Of a stretch of DNA of 64,000 nt, positions 1-10,413 are shown piece by piece. Both the position numbers and the translations under genes were made by a program. Numbering within the stretch: the first letter of the stretch is position 1; each line of letters begins with the position of its first letter. The DNA is from Owenia fusiformis (lineage: Eukaryota > Annelida > Polychaeta > Sabellida > Oweniidae). Location: the NCBI GenBank assembly GCA_903813345.2, contig CAIIXF020000011.1, positions 12,312,842 to 12,376,841 of the forward strand. The letters are read 5' to 3'. The notes under the pieces were generated by a model. The model had not been told where the DNA came from, searched no databases, and was given only the letters and a program-made list of their open reading frames with translations.

Positions 1-2
1 AC

Positions 3-155
3 TTTTTGGATACAAACATACTGAATACGAACCTTCCAGGTCCACAGGTATATGGGAAAAGGTCATGGAAGAAGTATCGATACAGACAGAGGAAGAAGGC
101 TAAAAATTCGGCACTAGATTCAGTAGTTGAAGATGCAAGTATTATCCTTCTCTAA
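3..155 (+). CDS. Possible 3'-terminal exon of an unidentified gene (partial)
   Basis: A reading frame is open from the window edge (base 3) to a TAA at 153-155, giving about 50 residues with a very basic patch (KRSWKKYRYRQRKKAK) followed by an acidic, hydrophobic tail. I do not recognise the family. The composition is less AT-biased than the flanking DNA, which is why I list it. The upstream part lies outside the window. It could be a chance open frame. Confidence 0.22.
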   Translation, partial: FLDTNILNTNLPGPQVYGKRSWKKYRYRQRKKAKNSALDSVVEDASIILL

Positions 156-171
156 TAATTTGAAATATATG

Positions 172-213
172 AGGTTTTAGAATGTGGAAAATAATTTCCA
201 CATTCTAAAACCT
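172..213. repeat. Perfect 19-bp hairpin with a 4-nt spacer
   Basis: The 19-base arm at 172-190 is repeated as an exact reverse complement at 195-213, separated by ATAA. It lies just after the stop of the possible terminal exon. It could be a tiny MITE or a cruciform-forming palindrome. I see no function. Confidence 0.8.
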
Positions 214-330
214 TAATTTAAAACATGTTAGTTCTTGTCCCATAAACACTGAATAGGCAAGAATGCAAACACAACAAATGGGATCTTAACAATTATTAAC
301 ACGCACTGTAGAAATGTTTGAGTAATATAA

Positions 331-650
331 GTTATTGAATGATTTGAAGTGCAATACAGGATATATTCTGTTCGAGACATTTTGTATTGGAACGAGACGA
401 AGTCGAGTGCCAATACAGAATATCGAAACAGAATATATCCTGTATTGCACTTCAAATCATTCAATAACGTTTTTATCGTGTGATCCTCTGTATTGCTACT
501 GAGATTGTCCCCTCCGTACCAATATTTTCTGTATTGCGACGGAGATAATCAACGGGGACAACCTCAGTAGCAATACAGATTGGTACAGCACAAGAACTGA
601 CCAATCAGAGGGCTTCAATTTACAGATCATACGATAAAGAAAGTTATTGT
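331..650. repeat. Nested inverted-repeat (foldback) element
   Basis: Several inverted pairs are nested. Arms 331-374 and 423-467 pair over about 44 bases with one indel, and an inner TGTATTGG/CCAATACA pair lies between them. Arms 488-512 and 555-579 pair over about 25 bases with one indel. The sequence at 461-483 is an imperfect reverse complement of 625-647. Together this looks like a composite, non-autonomous foldback or MITE cluster. No transposase frame is present. Confidence 0.7.
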
Positions 651-1521
651 AGCCTCCGATTTCTGACGTAATGCTAAATGCATGGAATGATCATCGATGT
701 CTTTTCCAGATTTTGGAAAAAAATATTTTGTGAACTGCCGTATTGGCAGGTCTTATTATGTTTAAAGTATTTAAAGTTACATTATTGGCAGAGGTCCAGC
801 GATTATAATGCTACGATGAAGCTGAATATGAATCATAAAAAGTGTTCAGGTTGCGAAATATTTATCTTGAAAAAGTGCCCCATTTAATTTGACAGGTTCT
901 GCTATATTTTTGATTGGAACGATAAAATAAAGACAGTTGGATAATTTAGTGAAACAGCTGCCAATCAATGAATGAGTGATCTAAAATTCGTATTTTATGT
1001 CCTTATATCATTAATTGCTGAAACGAATTAGCATGTTAGTATTGAAAAACCAAATTTCGCAAAATATTAAATCATTTGAATAGATTACATGTGCCTTGAT
1101 TAATATCATTGCAATTTAGTTTGCTCATAGATACTATTAGGTTCAGAATTAGCAGGCCTACAATAGAAAAACCTCAAAAACTATATTTAGTGTGCGATGT
1201 CTGCATCACATTTGCTCCCGGTTCATCGACCGCCGGATAACCAAAACATTTTGGGAACTTTTTTTAAGATTTGAACTTTCAAATTTTGAAATTCGACACC
1301 CTTATCAAATGTGTGGCTTGTTTTTTTATTTAGTATAGATGTGACAAGATGTTTTATTTATTGTATTACAGATTTATATCTGGATACTGTCATATAGATC
1401 GCCAAGGGCCTGGGTGTTTGCTAGGTAGATAAGTAATACAAAAAATAAACTATGTAATCCTTAAAAATGTGATTTTTCTATGCATATTGCGCTTTTTCTG
1501 ATAAACCGTTTTTTTCTTCAG
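651..1521. other. Non-coding stretch, nothing recognised
   Basis: AT-rich sequence without a convincing reading frame, RNA gene or long repeat. A short open frame near 678-887 has no recognisable motif and I do not call it. Confidence 0.5.
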
Positions 1522-2766
1522 GGAAATGGAGAACTCTCCAGTGAAACCACAAGGGAAAACACTTCATCAAATGAAAAGTCTAGCAATGATACATTGGCTA
1601 AACCCGTATCTTCAACCAGCTCTAAGGCGGTAAGTCCCCAGGGGACAACGAGTGTACCTTTGTTTTTATGTGTTATAGTATGAGAGCGTATCTCCTTCTT
1701 TTACATAAGGTCAAAAAGTATCAACTTTGATAATCGGGGGATGGAGGATTCAAGGCAAACGATATTATTGCAAAATTTAAATAAAATATCAACACAATTG
1801 TTAGAATTACATCAGAAAAATGCAAAAGCTCATAAGTGGAAAGCGCTTTACAAAATCGCCATCCTGATTACCCAACATTTCTAAAGCGCCTTAGGAATTT
1901 TATTTTGGAATTACACCTGTCATTTCTAAAACGCATTTCGTGCACTTCTATCGATGTGCTAATGGAGAATATCCAGCAGATTTGTATATCAACAATAAAT
2001 GTATTCTTTTGACATCTAAGAGAAAACGTAACCGTGATTTTTGCCAGTGATGTGAACTTACTTTCAATTTTTGAGGTATAATTTGATGACATATTGCATT
2101 TAAGGCGTTTTACAAAAACCGATTGAGGCGTTTTTTAGTGACTATGGTCTTAGGAGTTTTGGAAAAGCGTTTTTGCGATTACACCTATTTTCCAAAACGG
2201 TTAAAACCCCAGGCGCCTTCTTAAAACCCATGGTGTAATTTCAGCAATTTTGTGTTTATATTTCAAGAGCAGCCAGCTTTTAGTAGATGGTGTGATAGTG
2301 ACATATCCCAAAAAAATTGTAAAAAATTATTTTAAATTTTACAACTTCCTTAAATTAATCGTTTCAAATTAACAGCATTAAAACTCCTTTCTTCGTATAC
2401 AGTATTTACTGTTTCTATTTTTATAAGTTATCCGAGTTATCAAGGGGATGAGTTCGCATCTTCCCCCTGGATAAGCTTAAGATATTTTGCTAAAGCGAAC
2501 TGATGAATTATTTGATTTCTAACGTTAAGTTTCTCTGTTAAAAGGTTTTATATGTAGAGAGCAGAGTTTTTTTATTATGATGATCAAAAGTTTCAAGGTG
2601 CACAGTTAATTAGATAATCAGTATTAAAAATAACTATCTATTTATTTTTGTCTGAACACAGAAAACAAGAGAAGACCCAACAAGTACCATGGTGTTAACA
2701 GATGAACGGACTGCAAAGTGCATATCGCAGGGACCTCCGACTTCTAGATCGATCAGTTTAAAAAGG
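1522..2766 (+). CDS. Two phase-0 exons of an unidentified Ser/Thr-rich protein
   Basis: Exon a is 1522-1629 (108 nt), preceded by a pyrimidine-rich acceptor ending CAG and followed by donor GTAAGT. Exon b is 2662-2766 (105 nt), preceded by ACACAG and followed by GTAACG. Both are phase 0 at both ends, so they join in frame into about 71 residues. Exon a is rich in Ser, Thr, Asn and Lys; exon b is polar and basic with one Cys. It looks like a disordered linker. I do not recognise a domain, and the flanking exons were not identified. It could belong to the same gene as the open frame at the window start, but the order of a terminal exon before these argues against that. The 1630-2661 intron contains diverged TTACACCT-type short repeats around 1840-2235. 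Confidence 0.4.
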
Positions 2767-3564
2767 GTAACGCACTATCTACGGTACCAATAGGTCACAT
2801 CAAAGAAGTTCGCATGCAAATCAAACTTTTATATAGAGCAAACTAGGGTCAAATTAATGACCTCGGCTGCACTAAAGTTCCAATAAACCGTTGGATTTTT
2901 TATTTGAATGTCGTTATTATAATTGGCTATTTAAGAATGTAATTTAATCACCTGTTCTGTTTCTAACTAATGTAGTTAGTAAAAGTATAATATTTCGCAA
3001 ATTTTATTGAACTCGTGCAACAGTCTCTATTGTAAAAGTGTTTGGTAGATAAAAATCAGTAATCTCCTTTTCATTGTGATAGATGTATTATCATAAGTAG
3101 ACAATTCTCTTGTGCAACCATCTAATTTTCCAATTGGAAAACAATGACTTAATTTATACGAGATACCACGAATAGGTGTGCATCCTAGTTTCACTAATAA
3201 CAATCTTACTTTTGACCCCCCCCCTTGGTCTTCGGGTAACTGTTTTTACCTTAGGGCTTCTAAGGCTAAGGGATATAAATCAATAGCGTTTCCTCAATGA
3301 AAATTATTAAAACTAAAGAGAATCTTTTCTTGCGCCAGAGACCACCAAGAGAGGATAAATACGATATCACACATCAGTTTCCGATATTAGCTCAAAGCAT
3401 TATAAGGGTATCATACTCATATACCAAATTCAAGAGATGCAGCTTAAACGATTCAAGACTAATTCAAAAATTTAACGACACTTGAAAATTCTTAATCATG
3501 ATTCAAATTATATGCGATCATTACGCGTGTAATATACACACTTGTTGTTAACCCCGTCAATGCG
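2767..3564. other. Non-coding stretch
   Basis: AT-rich DNA with a C-run near 3219-3229. No coding or RNA feature is supported. Confidence 0.45.
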
Positions 3565-3670
3565 AGAGCCGATTAAATCGGCTCTGACGTCACATTTGTG
3601 TTTGCGAGAGCCGATTAAATCGGCTCTGAAAAACCTTTGCTTCAGTGCTAAAGCCGATGAGATCGGCTTT
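3565..3670. repeat. Three regularly spaced palindromes (about 42-bp period)
   Basis: The 21-base palindrome AGAGCCGATTAAATCGGCTCT occurs at 3565-3585 and again at 3607-3627. A variant, AAAGCCGATGAGATCGGCTTT, lies at 3650-3670. Start-to-start spacing is 42 and 43 bases. Arms are 10 bases around a single central base (8 bases as an RNA hairpin with a 5-nt loop). The third copy carries compensating changes on both arms, so the palindrome is preserved although the sequence differs. Confidence 0.75.
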
Positions 3671-6600
3671 ACGTCATTCCCATGTAAAAGGGGATTCCCC
3701 TCAGTAATTATGTAAGACATGCAGATCTTCACAAATAAACATGATATTGTATGTCTAAAACAATAAATATTTCGAAACACTGTGCTTGTTTGTTCATTTT
3801 TCTCAACTTGATCGAGCTTTTAAAAACAGGAAAAATAAAAACAAATTTTCAAACAAATATTTGGCGGGAAAAATGGCGGCACTAAATGACGATGGCAGTG
3901 ATTTTTATTGAGAGCCTATTTGATAGTGATTCTGATCTCTCTGGTGTCCGAAGCAAGTCAGATGATGATGGGAATATTCCCATTCCTTGTAATCAGTGAA
4001 GATGTGTCCCTGGACCTCAGCAATCAAAGGAAAGATTACAATTTGATAAGGTAAATAGCCCGGGAGGACCAGAAAAATTCCAGTCAAGATTTTTTTTGAG
4101 TTGTGTCAATTATAATCGACATTGTAAGTTATCAGCTGAATTATTTGAACTGAATTATTTTCATCTAACTATTAGATGAATACTATTATCGAACATATTT
4201 TATTTAGAGTGTAAATAGAGCAAATAACATACTTGGAAAACTAAGTCACATGACTTGATCATGGTGATCATGTGACATTCAAAATGGCGCCATCCAGGTT
4301 AAAAATGAACAAATTTGCTCTTCAATATATCGCATATTCTCGAGGGATCATTGTCTTTTTGCAATGTAATGACACAGAGAAAGGTACTGTATGTATATTT
4401 GATAACAAATATTTATTGATTTTATGATATATATGGCTCTATAGTGTCTAAACCACTAATGAACTGCAGAATTCATGAATTTTTTTTCAATTTTATTTTT
4501 GATTTTCTTATTGTTTCTTTATCATTTCATTGTACTATTTCATTGCACTGTTTCATTGCCATGGACAATGCAATACATATACTAGTATACCGAATACTCC
4601 TTTACATTGACGTATATGGCTATGTACAATATCCATGCATCTAGAGCTGATAGCAAACTTTTTCAAAGACAAATACAGTTGGGAATTACCTTCTTCTAAG
4701 GCCACTACATGTATATCGTGAGAATTGGCTTGAGACTCGAGTGGACAGGTGGATTTTCTATCACCAACCATGGCCATCTGAAAGCCCATACTTTCCAACA
4801 TTTTTAACATTGGAAATCCTCACTTCAGCAAATCCACCTGTCATTTATTTATTTATGTTCCAATCTGTGTCAGATGTTTTTTAATTGAATTACAGTAATG
4901 TTGTATCTCAGTCCAGTTTGGCTTTAGTTGTCCCATCTCAATTTTTTTTAATCCCTGCTTTGACTACAACATAGTCAGTCACTGAATAAAGTGAAGAGCT
5001 ATACTGTTGTGAACTTCATGTATAGCTGACAATATATGTTTTAGGAACCAGACAAAGCAAACAATACCAAATGCCGCATCAATGATATTTACTTTGATTA
5101 ATACATGGATGGAGTTTGGGATCATATGACTGCTGAAAGTACAGTGTAATGTTATGCTGAACAACTGCAATGTACAGGTAGGCAATTAAACAGTGTTTCA
5201 GTGTTTACCAATATTACTAGAGTATAGTACATAATTGCAATTTATGTACATGTACAAGGTTTATGATATTGATTATAATTAATGTAGTATAGTACAATAC
5301 AATGTACTGTTTTACAATACATTACAACATGTACAAAAGTGTTTAACAGTATGTGTTCAGCATGAAGGTCATATTTGTATATCAAAAGGGATGTACCAAT
5401 AATTTTTTATCTACTGTATTCATACAGGTACTTATACAGTACCTGTACCCGTAACATGGGTGAAGCCAAACTTGAGACAGGTGAGGCTTTTGCCTCACCA
5501 CCATTTTTCAGGAAAACATTTATTTGGACAATATGTGTATATTAAGTCTGTGAAGATAAAGGAAAGCACATTATTCTAGTATTGCCCCAATAAAATCAAT
5601 TTGATCTCTGGAAGAGGCAGATTTAAGTAAGATTTAGGTAAACACTCTACATTTGTACTTCAGTTTCAGTATAAATATTTTTTTGAAATTTACCTCATTT
5701 CCATTATGGCTACTTCCTTGTATATAGTAAATATTATGTTATATAGAGATTATTTAATGGGAGAGATGGTATATGAATTTTATTCTGTGGGAAAATATAA
5801 TATTGGCCAAGGAAAATATCATATTGACCAAGGGCAATAGCCCAAGTGTCAAAGTGATATTCTTCGAGATCAATATAATATTTTCTCAGGGAAAATATTA
5901 ATACTCCAACACAACTGAAACTTATTTATAAGTTTTGAATGTCATCACCCAATGATGGTGTGATATAAAATGATCATTGAATTCTTCTGATATAGGATCC
6001 AATATGGGATCTGATACAGGATTTTGCCTGATGCGAAATCTTATTTATTTCCCAGGGAAAACATGCTATTATAATTATGGAATAAATATTTATATACAAT
6101 GATCTTTCCTTTACAGCACAAAGAGAAGAGGAGTTTCTCAAAGATTGCAGTAGGCTATACAGTGGGAAAATACAGTACATCCATCTCTGAATGAAAGCCT
6201 TCATTGAGATGCTGCTAAATATGTGTTTGATTCAGAAAGCAACACTGGAGTCATATTGGACAAAAACAAGGTAATGTTTGTTTTATCACTGATGGCCAAG
6301 GGGAAAGGCAGGTGTCATTCTCGGCCTAAAGGCTGAGAGGCCGTTTCTTTGTACTTTTCTTCGGCATTTTTTTTGGACCCAAAGCTCATTTATTTAAATT
6401 CAAGTCCCGCAAGTCAATTTCCAGAGCCAACCCTGAACATATGTGTATTGCCATTATTGTGACACTATAACCTTTTCATAAGATTAATTAGACTAATCAG
6501 AAGACTGATTATAGAGTATTTTATGGTCATGTACAGAAACAGGTCACTAAATAAAAAAATAAAAACATTTTGTAATGTATGAATTCAAATCATGAAGTAA

Positions 6601-7838
6601 AATGATATAAAGTACTGTGTATGAAAAAATGAAAATTCAGCCTAAAATGAAAAATTTGGCCCAAAATGAAGATTTTTGAAGGAAAAAGAATTTAATTTTA
6701 GAAAAGAAAATTTGAAAAATGAAAAATCATGATCCTAGGGAAATAAACCCCACGTTCAATCCCTCCAAGTAAATAACCTCTATGCATTTTCTCATTATAG
6801 ATGGAATCAGGCAACCCCCAGTTAAGAAAAAACTTTACGAGAGACCGATTTCAGCTACTTTTGCGGTTCTGGATAATGAGGTTGCATTAGTTGAAGACAA
6901 GCCTGGCTGCAACCCCTATATCAAGGTCAGGTGCTTGATTTCTGCGTTCAACGGGAATTCTGCCATAATACTCTCCATGAAAACATTGCTCTGATTGCGG
7001 GACTGGTCTCTATGAGCAAGAGGTAAAATTTTTACCTTGATAACTTTCTGTGAAAATATGTAATACAAGACCCTATTTTTACACTTTTATATTTTGCTTT
7101 CACATTTAAAACATATTCACACCACAGGAACAGTGCATAAGTTTCCTGGTTAATGCCATATATCTTTAGACAAGTTACATGAAATAATATTTATTTTATT
7201 TTTTTTCTTTGTTCCTCTCAGACATTTGATTTAGTTTACCCTGAAAACAGAAGAATGGTACTACTGAAATTAAATCAACAAAAATAACAAGCAATATTCA
7301 TCTGTCACAACTTAGTCCAGTGTAATTTTGATTGTATATATTCGGGGGTACATTGTTATGATTAATTAGACATCAATAGTTTGTCATTCCATATATGTGA
7401 GTGAGGAATATAACAGTGAATAATAAAATAAATATTTAATTCTATTTTTGGTGAATGCTTGACACTTGACGCTTTCACAAGATATTCCACTTGCACTTCG
7501 GGGTTCGTGAAATATCACTAGTGAAAGATGCACAGGTATTCAACCTCAATAGAAATAAATATTTGTATGTTATTTCTGACTGGTGTATATTGTAACTACT
7601 AAACAGTAGAAAGAACACATTGAACAGACTCAGTGAAATACATGTCTCAAGAAAGGAATCGTGGTACATAGATTTGTACAAAATATTTATTGAACATATA
7701 CAGAAATTCGTTCATATGATAAGTAAACTAATATTTGTTATACAAATGATAATCAGATAGCCTAATCATTTACATATTGCAGGATAACAACCGATGGGGA
7801 CAGTGGATAGCACAGATCAAATGATCACACAGTGATGG
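3671..7838. other. Gene-poor stretch with decayed coding-like scraps
   Basis: No intact gene is seen. Around 3930-4010 (+) an acidic Asp/Ser-rich frame is broken by stops. Around 6116-6280 (+) a CAG acceptor opens a short frame that meets a TGA after about 25 codons, and the stretch ends at a GTAATG donor. Around 6801-7020 (+) two overlapping frames look protein-like, and a further acceptor lies near 7219. These could be exons of a degenerating gene or transposon, but I cannot name a family. A hairpin at about 7470-7530 has ends reading CTTTCAC/GTGAAAG. Confidence 0.35.
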
Positions 7839-8915
7839 ATGAACTCCAATACTGGCATAAAGTGGGCGTTGCAATACTCAGTTGAATGCTGCTTAACTCT
7901 TACATTGTATATGGAGCACACAGATAAAGAAAAGACAATGCAAAGGTATGTAGTTTAAGAAAACTCATGTCAGCATGAGCTACAGGTATGGTCGAAACTG
8001 ATCATTGAGAGGGTACTTTTGGTACATACATGTACATATACTAGCTAATCTTTTCACTACAGTAGGTGTCGAGTTTGCAACTGTTCTCAACAGCTGCTCA
8101 TATCATTAGCTAGCCCCTTGACTGTCAAGTCTGATTTTGATTTCAATTTTACACACGATATATGTGTAAGTCCAGCAAATCAGCCAGAAGTTTTTCTGAA
8201 TAACAAGAGGCACGAATTGTCTAGAATAAATGTAAAGGGAGAGGTTTTTGTAGCAAAACAATTTTCAGGCAAGACACCTCTCAGTGTTGTTAACACTTGT
8301 ACCCAAGAAGCGCGTGTATTAAAATATATTCAGGATTCTGGTGGTCATCAAAATATAACGCAGACCTATGGATTAGCTACCATACAAGGTAATGTCAGCG
8401 TCATGCTTTCTTACCATGGAGACTTAACGCTTAGCCGTTTGATTCAAAAGTATCGCAATGCATTACCATTGCGTATAGCAAAATATACAATACCCCAAAT
8501 ATTTTCTGCTGTCGACTTTCTCCATTCAAAGTTGGTTATACACAATATGCTGACGACAGAAAATATTTGGATGGAATCGTCTGCGTCAGGTTTTAAACCC
8601 ATTTTAGGTGACTTTTCAAAAGCCTGTCGAGAATGCACAGCAAAAAAACTTACTCAATCACAACAGAAGAACATGATATTCTCCCATTTTCCCCCTGAAG
8701 TTCTTAAAGGTTATTGCAAGCCAAGCATCTTTTCAGATGCCTATGCTCTTGGCAAACTTTTGAGCGAGGTTTTTCCAAAGTTGGACAAAACTGATGAAAC
8801 AGAAAGGGCACTATTAAAACTCCAGACCATGCTTCTGTCAGATAATCCAGGTGAAAGACTCATCATGGATTTTCAATCACATTTGGAAGTGTGTTTTGTA
8901 AATGACTGCTATTAA
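7839..8915 (+). CDS. Protein kinase-like gene, probable pseudokinase, 2 exons
   Basis: Exon 1 is 7839-7945 (ATG preceded by in-frame TGA at 7833-7835; donor GTATGT). Exon 2 is 8063-8915 (acceptor CACTACAG; stop TAA). The 117-nt intron is phase 2 and joins AG|T, giving 319 residues. The kinase fold is readable: the beta-3 lysine in VAK (about residue 101), the helix-C Glu in QEARVL (about 118), the catalytic loop VIHNMLTTEN (about 195-204), GDFSKA in place of the DFG region (about 218), PPE for APE (about 246) and SDAYALGKLL (about 261). The HRD aspartate is replaced (HNM), so phosphotransfer is unlikely although the metal-binding Asn and Asp positions remain. Bacterial-toxin or signalling roles are not indicated. 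Invertebrate genomes often hold expanded families with HND...DFGKA motifs, and this looks like a diverged member. Upstream non-coding exons are possible. Confidence 0.7.
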
Positions 8916-9149
8916 ATGTGACTTCGGTGTAACCTTTCTGAGCACCCAATTGAACAAAAGAAATCTTATTTATGAAGCAATTAACCTATCGTTTATTTTG
9001 TACTGTATCTAATACGAATTATACTTGAAATGTTACAGAAAAGCTGCAAGTGAGATTAACATACTGGCTACTTAGATATAATGTGTATACTTTGTAACAA
9101 AATTGATGTACACTCCCCTCCATAAGTTTGGCAAACTTTGCCCCCCCCC

Positions 9150-9932
9150 CTATTGAACTACGTGTTACCTTTGCATTTCTGTTTACTTAACTTGCGATGA
9201 AAATACTCATACTATTGATGGAAACGTAATTTGACTTTATTTCCACCAAATTTTCTCAATTGTTTACCTCGATAACAATAAGTCGAAAATTGATGATAAA
9301 TATGATGATTTTTCCAAAATCGACATTCCCATGTTAACCAATGGGAAATGGTAGGTTTGCCGTAAGTCATATGACAGAATATCTTTCCATCCGAGTCCTT
9401 GCAAAAAATACGAGTTAGGTAAGCAATTGAATTTGGTAACTTCATCTAACCAAAAATTGATGTGTTTCTTCAGGTTCAACAAAGTTATAGGGCTTTAAGT
9501 CAAAATTGTTTTTCAAAAGACCTCCCCCATTGAAATAACACAGGAGGCGAAAAATCATTTTGAAAAACTTTGAAGCGCTGTAACTTTAGTATTCATCAAG
9601 TAAACTAAACACATAGTGAACAAAAAAGTTAGACAATTCAATTTTCTATATGAAAATATTTTTTGCTGAATCGTTTACCGAATAGATATCCTGATTTCTG
9701 ATTTGCCCTGAACCCTCCATTTCCCATTGGATTACATGAGAATGACGATTTTCAAAAATTCATCAAATTTATCATCAATTTCCGACCTATTGTAATTGGG
9801 GAAAAATTGGGAAAATTTGGATGTATTGGAAATAAAGTCAATTTATGTTTCCATTAATATTATAAGTTATTTCATCACATGTTAAGTAAATAAAAATTCA
9901 AACATAAAGAGGCTTTAACACGTAGTTCAATT
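9150..9932. repeat. Giant foldback element, about 390-bp imperfect arms
   Basis: The sequence from about 9150 to 9540 is matched in reverse complement by about 9540-9932. Clear anchors are the ends (ATTGAACTACGTGTTA against TAACACGTAGTTCAAT), TTTACTTAACTTG against its counterpart near 9880, and CCAATGGGAAATGG at about 9339 against CCATTTCCCATTGG at about 9718. Arms are diverged but pair over nearly their whole length. A C-run flanks the left end. There is no transposase, so it is a non-autonomous foldback element or an old inverted duplication. Confidence 0.75.
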
Positions 9933-10413
9933 TATATAACGATTTTCAAGACAAAGTTATTTAGATAACTTTAATTGTAATGTAAATGATGAACTTGATG
10001 TTTCCTTTTGAAAGTGAGGCATAGAATAATTAATGAATGTATTAAAGAGGCTCATTGAAGGAAAATACATTAGTTTATGATGTTCCGTAGAGAGTACAGT
10101 TCCACTTAAACTTCATACCATATATATATATAAGTGCATTTGGTTTATCTTAATAGCATTGGTTGATAAGTTCAAGCTGTCAATAATTGTAAACAAACAT
10201 TTAAATAACTTGTATGTATATATAATTATGTCTTAAATATGCTAATAAATATGGAAATGCAACAGCATGTATGTATAGCATCAGTTTCACTTTCAATCAT
10301 AAAATAGTAACAATGTACATTGTTCATACTGCATCAATCATCGATTCTGCTTGATTGATTAGTCCATAAGCAAAGGGGCATGTATCATGAACATTGGAGA
10401 ACACTCAGTTACC
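9933..10413. other. Non-coding 3' flank of the zinc-ribbon gene
   Basis: Very AT-rich with TATATA runs. It lies downstream of the minus-strand stop at 10414 and may contain its 3' UTR. No other feature is seen. Confidence 0.4.

Noticed and set aside
3565-3670. CRISPR-like array
   Set aside because: Regular spacing and palindromes look superficially similar, but there are only three copies, the repeats are near-perfect palindromes, and the DNA is clearly eukaryotic.
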